From NCBI GenBank assembly GCA_035306605.1, contig DATGNR010000004.1: 64,000 nt of DNA; one strand, written 5' to 3'. Positions 53,814 to 62,494 of this stretch are shown piece by piece. A model generated the notes under the pieces. It saw nothing but the letters and a program-made list of their open reading frames with translations, had not been told where the DNA came from and searched no databases. Positions within the stretch are counted from its first letter, which is position 1. Every line of letters begins with the position of its first letter. This DNA is from Xanthomarina sp035306605 (GTDB lineage: Bacteria; Bacteroidota; Bacteroidia; Flavobacteriales; Flavobacteriaceae). The translations under genes and the position numbers were made by a program.

Positions 53814-54223
53814 TAGATACATTTAAAACAATTGCTAGATTTCAGTATTCTTCAGAAGCACAAATTATAAAAGGACGTTTAGAAGCAGATGGCATTGAAG
53901 TGTTTCTCTCAGATAATTTAACCATCGATACCGATCCTTTAATCAGTAATGCCATTGGTGGCGTAAAGTTAAAAGTGTATTCGCATCAAAGTGAGGCAGC
54001 TATAGAAATTTTGAAATCTATTAGAAAGTATTCTGTAGATGATGAAGGGAATTCTGTAAACTGTCCCAATTGCAATAGCGAGAAAATCGAACTCTTTTCC
54101 ACTATTAAAGATGCCAAATCATTATTATGGTTTATTTTTGGGGTCTTATTTTCATCGCTTCCATTTTATACGAGACACAAGTATCGATGTGAAGCTTGCC
54201 AAACCGAATTCGATTTAAAATGA
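53810..54223 (+). CDS. DUF2007 domain protein with a zinc-ribbon pair
   Basis: A 137-residue protein. About 1-70 is DUF2007 (TIARFQYSSEAQIIKGRLEA, GIEVFLSDNLT, GGVKLKVYSHQSEAAIEILK), a small fold related to signal-transducing proteins. About 80-137 has two CxxC pairs, CPNCNSEK and CEACQTEF, which should bind one zinc, split by a hydrophobic helix (LLWFIFGVLFSSLPF). It lies between bioF and bioD with four-base overlaps on both sides, so it is co-translated with biotin genes; no biotin role is known for it. Confidence 0.85.
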   Translation: MIDTFKTIARFQYSSEAQIIKGRLEADGIEVFLSDNLTIDTDPLISNAIGGVKLKVYSHQSEAAIEILKSIRKYSVDDEGNSVNCPNCNSEKIELFSTIKDAKSLLWFIFGVLFSSLPFYTRHKYRCEACQTEFDLK

Positions 54224-54828
54224 AAACATACTTTGTAACGGGAATTTCCACAGAAGTGGGAAAAACCGTAGCTTCAGCTATTTTAGTAGAAGCGCTTCAA
54301 GCAGATTATTGGAAACCCATTCAAGCCGGAGAATTAGAGAATAGCGATAGTCATAAAGTGGAAAGGCTAATTTCTAACAGCAGGTCTAAATTTCATCCAA
54401 ACAGTTTTGCTTTAAAAACTCCTATGAGCCCTCATGCAGCAGCCGAAATTGAAGAGCTTACTATAAATTTGGAAGAAATTAAACAGCCTCAAACTAAAAA
54501 TCATTTAGTAATTGAAGGGGCAGGGGGTGTGTTGGTTCCAATAAACCATACCCAAACTATTTTAGATATAATTAAACCGGAATATCAGGTTATTGTTGTT
54601 TCTAGACATTATTTAGGAAGCATCAATCATACGCTGCTAACGGTGAATTTATTGAAAGCTAAAGGCTTTAATGTTGCTATTATTTTTAGTGGCGAAGAGA
54701 ATAAAACCTCAGAAGATATAATTGTAAAAATGACGAAAGTACCAGTTATCGGCAGAATTGACGAAGAACCATATTTTGATAAAAATGTGATTTTAGAATA
54801 TGCTGAACTGTTTAAAGATAAGTTATGA
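54220..54828 (+). CDS. bioD: Dethiobiotin synthetase
   Basis: A 202-residue ATP-dependent carboxylase that closes the ureido ring to dethiobiotin. The P-loop is FVTGISTEVGKTVASAIL at 5-22 with the BioD-type TEVGKT, and the second conserved part is LVIEGAGGVLVPINHTQTIL near 97-116. KPIQAGELENSDSHKVERL near 33 binds the carbamate-forming substrate. I use ATG 54220, overlapping the stop of the DUF2007 gene as ATGA; an earlier start would be inside that gene. Confidence 0.94.
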   Translation: MKTYFVTGISTEVGKTVASAILVEALQADYWKPIQAGELENSDSHKVERLISNSRSKFHPNSFALKTPMSPHAAAEIEELTINLEEIKQPQTKNHLVIEGAGGVLVPINHTQTILDIIKPEYQVIVVSRHYLGSINHTLLTVNLLKAKGFNVAIIFSGEENKTSEDIIVKMTKVPVIGRIDEEPYFDKNVILEYAELFKDKL

Positions 54829-56090
54829 AATTAAAAGAAAGAGATAAAAAACACCTGTGGCATCCTTTAACCCAACATAAATTACATCCTGAAGCTATTG
54901 CGATAACAAAAGCAAAAGGTTGCATATTAACAGACGAGGATGGGAAAGAATATATTGATGCCATTGCGTCTTGGTACACCTGTATGTACGGACATTGTAA
55001 TGAATATATTACCAGTCGTGTTGCCCACCAAATGCAGCATCTCGATCAGGTAGTTTTTAGCGGATTTACCCACGAACCAGCAGTTAAATTATCGGAAGCG
55101 TTAATACAAATCCTTCCTAAAAATCAGAACAAGTTGTTTTTTAGCGATAACGGCTCAACCTCCGTTGAAATTGGTATAAAAATGGCCTTGCAATATCACT
55201 TCAATCAAGGAGAAAAACGCACTACCTTAATCGCTTTTGAAGATGGTTTTCATGGGGATACTTTTGGAGCCATGAGTGTATCGAGTCTTTCGGTTTACAA
55301 CGGCCCATTTGAAGAGTTCTTTTTAGATGTTAAGCGTATTCCAACTCCAAACGGAAGCAACCACCAAGTTATTTTAAACACATTAAAAGAAATAGTTGAA
55401 ACCCATCAAGTAGCCGGTTTTGTTTACGAACCTTTGGTTCAAGGGGCAGCTGCCATGAAAATGTACGGGGCTGAAGGCTTGGAACTTATTTTGAAATTTT
55501 GCAAACAGCATAACATCGTAACGGTTGCGGATGAGGTAATGACAGGTTTCGGGAAAACCGGAAGCTATTTCGCATCAGATTTTATGCAAACCAAACCGGA
55601 TATTATGTGTCTGAGCAAAGCCTTAACAGGTGGTTTGTTACCTATGGCAATCACCTCTTGTTCGCAAGAAATTTACGATGCTTTTTATAGCGATGATATT
55701 GGAAAAGGCCTGTTTCACGGACATACTTATTCTGCCAACCCTTTAGCGTGTACGGCAGCTATAGCCGGAGTTGAACTGTTGCAAACTGAAGAAATTCAAA
55801 ACCACATTCAACGTGTTAAAGCCTCGCATGAGTCGTTTAATTTACGTATCAAAAACCATCCTAAAGTGAAATCCACAAGGCAAACAGGAATTATTTTCGC
55901 CTTAGATTTAAATACGGAAATGTCGCGTTATGGAAATCTAAGAAACAAATTGTTTCAGTTTTTTATGGATAAAGGAGTTTTTCTTCGCCCTTTAGGAAGC
56001 ACGATTTATATTCAGGCACCTTACGTGATTTCTGATAAAGAACTAGAAAAAGTCTATCAAACCATTGAAGAAGCCTTAGCAATAGTTTAA
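54825..56090 (+). CDS. bioA: Adenosylmethionine--8-amino-7-oxononanoate transaminase
   Basis: A 421-residue class III PLP aminotransferase making 7,8-diaminononanoate with S-adenosylmethionine as amino donor. It begins with the BioA-specific LWHPLTQHKL at 11-20. SWYTCMYGHCNEYI, FSDNGSTSVEIGIKMALQY and VVADEVMTGFGKTGSYF are conserved, and the PLP lysine is in CLSKALTGGLLPMAIT near 265. ATGA overlap with bioD. The first Trp and Tyr residues of the SAM site (SWYTC) are present. Confidence 0.95.
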   Translation: MKLKERDKKHLWHPLTQHKLHPEAIAITKAKGCILTDEDGKEYIDAIASWYTCMYGHCNEYITSRVAHQMQHLDQVVFSGFTHEPAVKLSEALIQILPKNQNKLFFSDNGSTSVEIGIKMALQYHFNQGEKRTTLIAFEDGFHGDTFGAMSVSSLSVYNGPFEEFFLDVKRIPTPNGSNHQVILNTLKEIVETHQVAGFVYEPLVQGAAAMKMYGAEGLELILKFCKQHNIVTVADEVMTGFGKTGSYFASDFMQTKPDIMCLSKALTGGLLPMAITSCSQEIYDAFYSDDIGKGLFHGHTYSANPLACTAAIAGVELLQTEEIQNHIQRVKASHESFNLRIKNHPKVKSTRQTGIIFALDLNTEMSRYGNLRNKLFQFFMDKGVFLRPLGSTIYIQAPYVISDKELEKVYQTIEEALAIV

Positions 56091-56108
56091 TTTTGAAAAA
56101 ACATATTT

Positions 56109-57254
56109 GTGATTCCATCTATTTCAATTATGAGCTTATCAAGTCTTTCTCCTTTGGGTACAACCCCAGATGAATCTTGGAAAGCTTATAAAAATGATCA
56201 ACACTATTTTTCTAAAAACAACAACCTAGTTGCTGAAATCCCGAAAGAAGCCAAAAAGGAAATTGAAAAACTAAGGGCTTCGGATACAAAATATAAAGCC
56301 TTAGACGATTCTGTATTGTTCGCTATTTATGCGTCAAGGCAGACTATGGAACAAGCAGGATGGAAAGCGAGTGATAATTTTGGGGTCAATATTGGTTCCT
56401 CGCGTGGTGCAACTTCACTTTTTGAAAAGCATCACGAAGATTTTTTAAATAACTCCAAACTAAACCCTTTAAGTTCGCCAACCACAACACTTGGAAATAT
56501 TTCGTCTTGGGTAGCGCACGATTTACAAACCCAGGGACCAGAGATTTCTCATTCAATTACCTGCTCAACGGCACTACATGCATTGCTAAATGGGATAGCG
56601 TGGTTAAATTCGGGGATGTGTAATAAATTTCTAGTGGGTGGAAGTGAAGCGCCCCTTACTCCTTTTACCATAGCTCAAATGCAGGCAATCAAAATTTATT
56701 GCCCATCTGAAAGAAGCGAAGAAGCTTACCCCTGTGCAGCTTTAAATTTAGATAAAAAGAAAAACACCATGATTCTAGGCGAAGCAGCCTCCATGGCTTG
56801 TTTAGAAAAAGGCAACCAACCAAAGGCCATAGCCAAAATAGTTGGGGTGGGTTATGCTACCGAAATTTTAGAACACAACGCCTCTTTGTCTACAGATGCC
56901 GTTTGTTTTCAGCGTTCTATGAAAATGGCTCTAGGAAGTTTAAGTCCAAATGAGGTGGATGTGATAGTAACGCATACACCAGGAACAATCAAAGGCGATA
57001 TGTCAGAAGTAAAAGCTATAAAAAGCCTGTTTACGGAAAAACAACCAGCCTTAACCACGAACAAATGGAAGTTAGGTCATAGCCTCGGTGCAAGTGGCAT
57101 GCTAAATATAGAAATGGCAGTTTTAATGTTGATGCATCATGAATTTATTCCTGTTCCTTATTTAAAACAAGACGTTCCAAAAAACATAAAATATATTTTA
57201 GTTAATGCAGTTGGATTTGGCGGGAATGCGGTTTCTATCCTATTAACGAAATAA
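56109..57254 (+). CDS. Beta-ketoacyl synthase-like protein in the biotin operon
   Basis: A 381-residue thiolase-fold enzyme of the KAS I/II type. The Cys-His-His triad is complete: Cys near 152 (SITCSTALHALLNG), His near 289 (VTHTPGT) and His near 325 (KLGHSLGASG). GFGGNAVSILL ends it as in FabF. It is shorter than FabF (about 410) and diverged, so it is unlikely to be the main fatty acid synthase. Its place 18 bases after bioA suggests a role in building the pimeloyl chain; this is inference. The start is GTG 56109 (an ATG at 56130 is possible), needed for the first strand IPSISIMSLS. Confidence 0.85.
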   Translation: MIPSISIMSLSSLSPLGTTPDESWKAYKNDQHYFSKNNNLVAEIPKEAKKEIEKLRASDTKYKALDDSVLFAIYASRQTMEQAGWKASDNFGVNIGSSRGATSLFEKHHEDFLNNSKLNPLSSPTTTLGNISSWVAHDLQTQGPEISHSITCSTALHALLNGIAWLNSGMCNKFLVGGSEAPLTPFTIAQMQAIKIYCPSERSEEAYPCAALNLDKKKNTMILGEAASMACLEKGNQPKAIAKIVGVGYATEILEHNASLSTDAVCFQRSMKMALGSLSPNEVDVIVTHTPGTIKGDMSEVKAIKSLFTEKQPALTTNKWKLGHSLGASGMLNIEMAVLMLMHHEFIPVPYLKQDVPKNIKYILVNAVGFGGNAVSILLTK

Positions 57255-57282
57255 CTATATTTACTGTCTAAAAACCGATATA

Positions 57283-58236
57283 ATGAGAATAGTATTATTA
57301 CTTTTTATCTTGCCAATCTTGAGTTTTTCGCAAGTTGATCCCAACATCTTTAAGAAATTTGAATCTAAATTCTATGAGATAGATGGTTATAAAATAAATG
57401 TTGAAGTTCTTGGAACCGGAGATCCAATTTTCTTTTTACCTGGAGGACCTGGAAATTCACACGATTACATGCAGGGAAATTTCGGGCAGTATTATAAAAG
57501 CAATACAGTTGTTTTTTTCGACTTCTTAGGGAGAGGAAAAAGTGATGACGCAAAGGATGTTTCAGAATATTCAGTAGAAAATGATGTAGAGCTTATCGAG
57601 AAACTTCGAGTGCGTTTAAATTATGACAAAATAGCCTTAGTTGGGCATTCCTACGGAACGGTTCCGGCTCAAGCTTATGCCATAAAATACCCGAATAATG
57701 TAGACAAAATGGTACTGATTAATGGGTTTCATTCTGGAGTTATGTGGCAAGCCAATTGCGATAGCTACAACCATTATGCAAAAACACATTTTCCTGAAAA
57801 ATGGAAACAAGTCGATTCTCTTCGTGCTTTAGGCTATGTGTCTAGTCAGGAACCACTAAAATCAGTTTATGGGAATTTCCCAACAAAGTATATTTATTAC
57901 CACAACACCAGCTTAAAACAAAACGTACCTAAAGAAAAACATAGAGGATGGGCTAACGATGTTTATGTGCAAATAATTGGTCCTGATGGCGATTTTCATG
58001 TGGCTGGAAGTATGATATACCAAGATTATAGACAGAAACTAAAGGATGTAAAAGCCAAAACCTTAATTATTGCAGGCAGATACGATGGGGTTTCTACACC
58101 TGAATTTGCGGTGCAGTATAAAACGTTCATGCCTCAAGCTCAGTTTGAAATGTTTGAACAAAGTGCTCATAATCCATATTTAGAAGAGCCTGAAAAATTT
58201 TATGGGCTTTTTGAAACCTTTTTCAACATAAAATAA
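57283..58236 (+). CDS. Secreted alpha/beta hydrolase in the biotin operon
   Basis: A 317-residue hydrolase with a signal peptide (MRIVLLLFILPILSFS before Q). FFLPGGPGNSHDYMQ near 49 is the oxyanion loop and GHSYGTVPAQAY near 120 the nucleophile elbow; acid and base are in AGRYDGVSTPEF near 267 and SAHNPYLEEPEKF near 295. The HGGPG-like loop resembles proline iminopeptidases. It lies between the ketosynthase and bioB. BioH, the usual pimeloyl esterase, is cytosolic, so the signal peptide argues against that role. Confidence 0.85.
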   Translation: MRIVLLLFILPILSFSQVDPNIFKKFESKFYEIDGYKINVEVLGTGDPIFFLPGGPGNSHDYMQGNFGQYYKSNTVVFFDFLGRGKSDDAKDVSEYSVENDVELIEKLRVRLNYDKIALVGHSYGTVPAQAYAIKYPNNVDKMVLINGFHSGVMWQANCDSYNHYAKTHFPEKWKQVDSLRALGYVSSQEPLKSVYGNFPTKYIYYHNTSLKQNVPKEKHRGWANDVYVQIIGPDGDFHVAGSMIYQDYRQKLKDVKAKTLIIAGRYDGVSTPEFAVQYKTFMPQAQFEMFEQSAHNPYLEEPEKFYGLFETFFNIK

Positions 58237-58268
58237 GTTATTTTTGATCCAAACTTGAAACCAAAACC

Positions 58269-59363
58269 ATGAGTGAAATAAGACATAACTGGACGAAAGA
58301 AGAAATTTTAGAGATTTACAACAAGCCTATGATGGAGTTGCTTTATGAAGCAGCAACAATCCATCGCTTACATCATGACCCTAATGTGGTTCAGGTGTCT
58401 ACCTTACTTTCAATAAAAACAGGTGGTTGCTCTGAAGACTGTGGTTACTGTCCTCAAGCCGCTCGTTACCACACCAACGTAGAAGGGAACGATTTAATGA
58501 CTGTAAATCAGGTAAAAGCTCAAGCCTTACGTGCTAAAGAATCAGGAAGTTCTCGTGTTTGTATGGGAGCAGCTTGGAGAAATGTAAAGGATGGTGAAGA
58601 GTTTGACCAAGTTTTAGAAATGGTTAGAACCATTAATAAACTTGATATGGAAGTGTGCTGTACCTTAGGAATGGTTACTGAAAACCAAGCAAAACGTTTA
58701 GCTGAGGCTGGACTTTATGCGTACAATCACAATTTAGATTCTTCAGAAGAATATTATAAAGAAGTCATTTCAACTCGTGGCTATCAAGACAGGTTAGATA
58801 CCATTAGCAATGTGCGTAAAACCAATGTAACAGTGTGCTCCGGAGGAATTATTGGTATGGGAGAAAGTGTAGAGGATAGAGCTGGAATGTTAGTGGCGTT
58901 ATCAACCTTAGATCCTCAGCCAGAATCAACACCAATTAATGCCCTAGTGGCTGTGGAAGGAACGCCATTAGAAGATGAAAAACCTGTCGAAATTTGGGAC
59001 ATGATTCGTATGGTGGCAACAACAAGAATCGTAATGCCAGAAACCCAAGTACGTTTAAGTGCGGGAAGAACACAAATGAGTCGTGAAGGGCAAGCCATGT
59101 GCTTTTTTGCCGGCGCGAATTCTATTTTTGCTGGAGATAAGTTGTTAACAACTCCAAATCCAGATGTGAATGACGATATGAGAATGTTTGAACTTTTAGG
59201 AATGAAACCTCAAAAACCATTCACTAAAAAAGTACAACCTAAAACAGTGGAAGCAGCAGAATCTGAATATCAAGCTTTAGGTGAAAAACCAAGATGGACA
59301 AGACCAGACCATAAAATTGAGCGTAACGAGGCAGCTAAAGAAAAAGCGAAAGCCTTAAAATAG
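58269..59363 (+). CDS. bioB: Biotin synthase
   Basis: A 364-residue radical SAM enzyme that inserts sulfur into dethiobiotin. The 4Fe-4S cluster cysteines are Cys54, Cys58 and Cys61 in TGGCSEDCGYCPQAARYHT. The second cluster is held by Cys in SSRVCMGAAWRN near 98, EVCCTLGMVT near 130 and TVCSGGIIGMGE near 190, plus Arg in VRLSAGRTQMSREGQ near 262. All expected residues are present. It is later in the operon than is usual, after the ketosynthase and hydrolase. Confidence 0.96.
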   Translation: MSEIRHNWTKEEILEIYNKPMMELLYEAATIHRLHHDPNVVQVSTLLSIKTGGCSEDCGYCPQAARYHTNVEGNDLMTVNQVKAQALRAKESGSSRVCMGAAWRNVKDGEEFDQVLEMVRTINKLDMEVCCTLGMVTENQAKRLAEAGLYAYNHNLDSSEEYYKEVISTRGYQDRLDTISNVRKTNVTVCSGGIIGMGESVEDRAGMLVALSTLDPQPESTPINALVAVEGTPLEDEKPVEIWDMIRMVATTRIVMPETQVRLSAGRTQMSREGQAMCFFAGANSIFAGDKLLTTPNPDVNDDMRMFELLGMKPQKPFTKKVQPKTVEAAESEYQALGEKPRWTRPDHKIERNEAAKEKAKALK

Positions 59364-59395
59364 TTTTGGAACTTTTTTAACCTCCTGAAATGTAG

Positions 59396-60265
59396 ATGTC
59401 TAAATTAAATTTACAGGAAATTCCACGTGTTAAATCTATCACTAAAGATGATTTTATAAAACACTACTTTAAACCACAGAAACCTGTGGTTATAGAGCAG
59501 TTTATTGGGGATTGGCCTGCGTTTAATAAATGGAGTCTAGATTATTTTAAAGAGTTAGCAGGAGATAAAGTGGTGGCGCTTTACGACGATAGACCAGTGT
59601 CTCATCGAGACGGATTTAATCAACCTCATGCAAAAATGACCCTGGGGGAATATGTTGATTTACTTAAAAGTGAACCTACAAAATATCGCATTTTTCTCTG
59701 GAATATTTTAAAAGAAGTCCCAGAACTCCAAAACGATTTTAAATACCCGGATTTTGGCTTAAAACTCTTGAAAAAACTACCTATGTTGTTTTTTGGAGGT
59801 GAGGACTCTTACACCTTTATGCATTATGATATTGATTTAGCGAATATTTTTCATGTGCACTTTTCAGGAGAAAAAGAGGTAATCCTTTTCGACCAAAAAC
59901 AAAATAAATACTTGTATAAAGTACCACATGCCTTAATTACGCGTGAGGATATTGATTTTTCCAATCCCGATTTTGAAAAATGGCCGGCCTTAAAACATGC
60001 AAAGGGCTTTAAAACCCTGCTTAACCACGGTGAAACGCTATATATGCCTGAAGGTTATTGGCACTATATGAAATATAAAACCACGGGGTTTTCTATGAGT
60101 CTGCGAGCCATTCCTAGAAATCCCAAGAATCTAGGAAAAGCTATTTATAACCTGTTTATCATGAGGAATTTTGATAATGCCATGAGGCGGCTAAGAGGGC
60201 AAAAATGGATCGATTGGAAAAACGAACAGGCCTTGCTGAGAACCTCTAAACATAGCAGTTCTTAA
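59396..60265 (+). CDS. Cupin-like (JmjC/cupin_8) protein
   Basis: A 289-residue protein of the cupin_8 group related to Fe(II)/2-oxoglutarate dioxygenases of the JmjC fold. It starts with the group's typical KPQKPVVIEQFIGDWPAFNK near 26-45. The metal pair is in FMHYDIDLANIFHVHFSGEK near 141 (HxD) and the distal His in YMPEGYWHYMKYKTTGFS near 217. Such proteins hydroxylate protein or tRNA targets, but the substrate here is unknown. It follows bioB by 32 bases and ends the operon. Confidence 0.85.
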   Translation: MSKLNLQEIPRVKSITKDDFIKHYFKPQKPVVIEQFIGDWPAFNKWSLDYFKELAGDKVVALYDDRPVSHRDGFNQPHAKMTLGEYVDLLKSEPTKYRIFLWNILKEVPELQNDFKYPDFGLKLLKKLPMLFFGGEDSYTFMHYDIDLANIFHVHFSGEKEVILFDQKQNKYLYKVPHALITREDIDFSNPDFEKWPALKHAKGFKTLLNHGETLYMPEGYWHYMKYKTTGFSMSLRAIPRNPKNLGKAIYNLFIMRNFDNAMRRLRGQKWIDWKNEQALLRTSKHSSS

Positions 60266-60299
60266 GGAATAAAATCTGGAGTGTACATTGCAAATCCGT

Positions 60300-60878
60300 T
60301 TATCGGTAAAAATTCATATCATCCAAATAGTCCCAAACTTTTGGAGGTAACATAGGTTGGACGTTTTTACCTTCTTTAATACATGTTCTTATAAAAGTAG
60401 AGGAAAGCTCCATGATGGGAGCCTTGACATGATGTATTTTTTCATGTCCTTTAAATTGAGTGTCCACAGCGCCTTCTGATAGTCGTGGATAAGTGTAAAT
60501 ATCATGTCTTTCTAATATCAGCTCATAATTTTTCCACTTATGGAAACTCTTTAAATTATCCTCTCCCATAATTAAACTGAATTCATGCTTAGGATATTTT
60601 TCCTCTAAATAAACTAAAGTGTTTATCGTATAATTAGGTTGAGGTAGGTTGAATTCTATGTCACTCGGACTTAAAGATTCGTAGGGTTCTGTGGCGAGAT
60701 AAACCATCTCCAAACGCTGGTAATTGTCTAAAAGGGTGCTTTTCTTTTTAAACGGACTGTGAGGGGTAATTACAAACCAGATTTTTTCCAAATCGCTGTG
60801 TTCCACCAAATGATTGGCAATTATAAGATGCCCAATATGAATGGGGTTGAAAGACCCAAAAAACAGTCCAATTTTCAT
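60300..60878 (-). CDS. nadD: Nicotinate-nucleotide adenylyltransferase
   Basis: A 192-residue nucleotidyltransferase making deamido-NAD from nicotinate mononucleotide and ATP. The GxFxPxHxGH motif is FFGSFNPIHIGHLIIANHL with His14 and His17. MGEDNLKSFHKWKNYE near 100 and the second motif ELSSTFIRTCI near 157 (SSTxIR) complete the active site. It lies two bases after the stop of gmk on the same strand, so gmk-nadD are co-transcribed with yicC upstream. Confidence 0.94.
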   Translation of the reverse strand: MKIGLFFGSFNPIHIGHLIIANHLVEHSDLEKIWFVITPHSPFKKKSTLLDNYQRLEMVYLATEPYESLSPSDIEFNLPQPNYTINTLVYLEEKYPKHEFSLIMGEDNLKSFHKWKNYELILERHDIYTYPRLSEGAVDTQFKGHEKIHHVKAPIMELSSTFIRTCIKEGKNVQPMLPPKVWDYLDDMNFYR

Positions 60879-60880
60879 TT

Positions 60881-61474
60881 TTAAAGGGGTTTATTTACAA
60901 AGTTACCTACTAAGTTCTCGGCTTCTGTAAGGGCGTTTTCTAGGTTGTCATTTTCTATAATTACGTCAAATAAAGGCGCTGTAGCAAGCTCTGCTGAGGC
61001 TTTGGCAATACGCATGTTTATTTTGTCGTCACTTTCTGTTTTGCGCTTTTTTAACCTTATTTTAAGCTCGTCTATACTTGGTGGTTTTACAAATACAGCT
61101 AAGGTTTCAGTCGGAAATTTTCGTTTTATGCGTAAGCCACCAGAAACATCGATATCGAAAATAACATGCTTACCTTGAGCCCAAATACGTTCCACTTCCG
61201 TTTTTAAAGTACCATAAAAATTATCGCGATAAACTTCTTCCCACTCTAAAAATTCATCGTTTTTTATTTTCTGTTTAAATTCCGAGGCCGATAAAAAATA
61301 ATAATCTTTTCCGTGGATTTCTGTGCCTCTTTTTTCTCTGGAAGTAGCAGAAATAGAGAACTCTAAATTTAATTCTTCTAGGTTTAATAGGTGTCTTACT
61401 ATAGTCGTTTTCCCGGAACCGGATGGAGCTGAAAATACGATGAGTTTTCCTTGGTGTGGCTTTTTGTCTGTCAC
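60881..61474 (-). CDS. gmk: Guanylate kinase
   Basis: A 197-residue enzyme phosphorylating GMP to GDP. The P-loop is FSAPSGSGKTTIVRHLL at 14-30, and the GMP-binding parts are FSISATSREKRGTEIHGKDY near 40 and FLEWEEVYRDNFYGT near 77. VFVKPPSIDELKIRLKKRKT is the conserved late segment. The start is GTG at 61474, since no ATG stands ahead of the P-loop in this frame near the right distance. Order yicC-gmk-nadD is common in Bacteroidota. Confidence 0.94.
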   Translation of the reverse strand: MTDKKPHQGKLIVFSAPSGSGKTTIVRHLLNLEELNLEFSISATSREKRGTEIHGKDYYFLSASEFKQKIKNDEFLEWEEVYRDNFYGTLKTEVERIWAQGKHVIFDIDVSGGLRIKRKFPTETLAVFVKPPSIDELKIRLKKRKTESDDKINMRIAKASAELATAPLFDVIIENDNLENALTEAENLVGNFVNKPL

Positions 61475-61524
61475 AAATATGGTTTTAATTTATTGAACGT
61501 TGAACGATGAATTCGAAATACCGA

Positions 61525-62382
61525 TTAAAGCACATTCAAAAGCTGTTCCTTAATTTTTTCTAATTCGTCTTTCATTTGAACCACTAACTGCTGCATAGCT
61601 GCATAGTTGCTTTTAGAGCCTATGGTGTTAATTTCTCTTCCTAGTTCTTGGGCAATAAAACCGAGTTTTTTTCCGTTGGAATCTGCCGAGTTCAAGGCCG
61701 AGTGGAAATAGTCTAAATGGTTTTTTAAACGTACCTTTTCTTCGGTAATATCAAACTTTTCAATGTAGTAAACCAATTCTTGCTCAAACCGATTTTCGTC
61801 TACTTTCTCTTTTAATTCTTCAACACCTTTGCGCAAACGTTCTCGCACTCCCGCAATGCGCTCAGGATCCATGGAAATAACCTGCTCTAATAAAGCTTCA
61901 ATATTGTTTAATCGCATCCTGAAATCGGCTTCAAGGACCTTTCCTTCGTCCAGTCGGTAGATTTGAATGTTTTTTAAGGCTACTTTTACTTCTTCTAAAA
62001 TAGCTGCCCACTCATCTTCATCAATGTCATCACGCTCGGTGTTTAGGGTATCCGGAAAACGTACAGCCATCTTTAACAATTCCGTTTCGTCGCCATCAAC
62101 AATTTCTTTTAATTGCTTCATGTATTGCCTTATAACGGTTTTGTTTAATTGGGTGGTGCTTTCTTCACCGGTCATTTCAACATACAAAGAGAAATCTATC
62201 TTCCCACGCTCCAGTTCGGTGCCAATAAGTTTTCTTAACGACAATTCTTTCTCTCTGTAAATTGAAGGCATTCTAGCATTCAAATCGAGATTTTTACTGT
62301 TAAGCGATTTTATTTCAATGGAAATTTTCTTTGTTGGTAATTGCAAAATGGATTTGCCATAACCGGTCATGGAGTGAATCAT
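61525..62382 (-). CDS. YicC family protein
   Basis: A 285-residue protein that starts with the YicC hallmark MIHSMTGYGKS, followed by IKSLNSKNLDLNARMP. The C-terminal part (about 205-285) is the DUF1732 domain with YYIEKFDITEEKVRLKNHLD and KLGFIAQELGREINTIGSKS. YicC of E. coli acts as an endoribonuclease; the activity of this one is inferred. It leads the yicC-gmk-nadD unit and is divergent from the thioesterase gene. Confidence 0.92.
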   Translation of the reverse strand: MIHSMTGYGKSILQLPTKKISIEIKSLNSKNLDLNARMPSIYREKELSLRKLIGTELERGKIDFSLYVEMTGEESTTQLNKTVIRQYMKQLKEIVDGDETELLKMAVRFPDTLNTERDDIDEDEWAAILEEVKVALKNIQIYRLDEGKVLEADFRMRLNNIEALLEQVISMDPERIAGVRERLRKGVEELKEKVDENRFEQELVYYIEKFDITEEKVRLKNHLDYFHSALNSADSNGKKLGFIAQELGREINTIGSKSNYAAMQQLVVQMKDELEKIKEQLLNVL

Positions 62383-62402
62383 ATCTCGTTTTTAAAGTTG
62401 TA

Positions 62403-62410
62403 CAAAGGTA
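62403..62410 (-). promoter_or_regulatory. Putative -7 element for yicC-gmk-nadD
   Basis: On the minus strand this reads TAccTTTG, 20 bases before the yicC ATG. It faces away from the thioesterase promoter. Confidence 0.55.
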
Positions 62411-62468
62411 GGAAAAACTAAGGGCTTAGAAAATAGTATTTTTATTATGCATGCATAGTAAAATATTG

Positions 62469-62476
62469 TAAATTTG
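62469..62476 (+). promoter_or_regulatory. Putative -7 element for the thioesterase
   Basis: TAaaTTTG matches TAnnTTTG, 18 bases before the ATG at 62495. Confidence 0.6.
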
Positions 62477-62494
62477 TCCTTTAAATTTTAAAAC

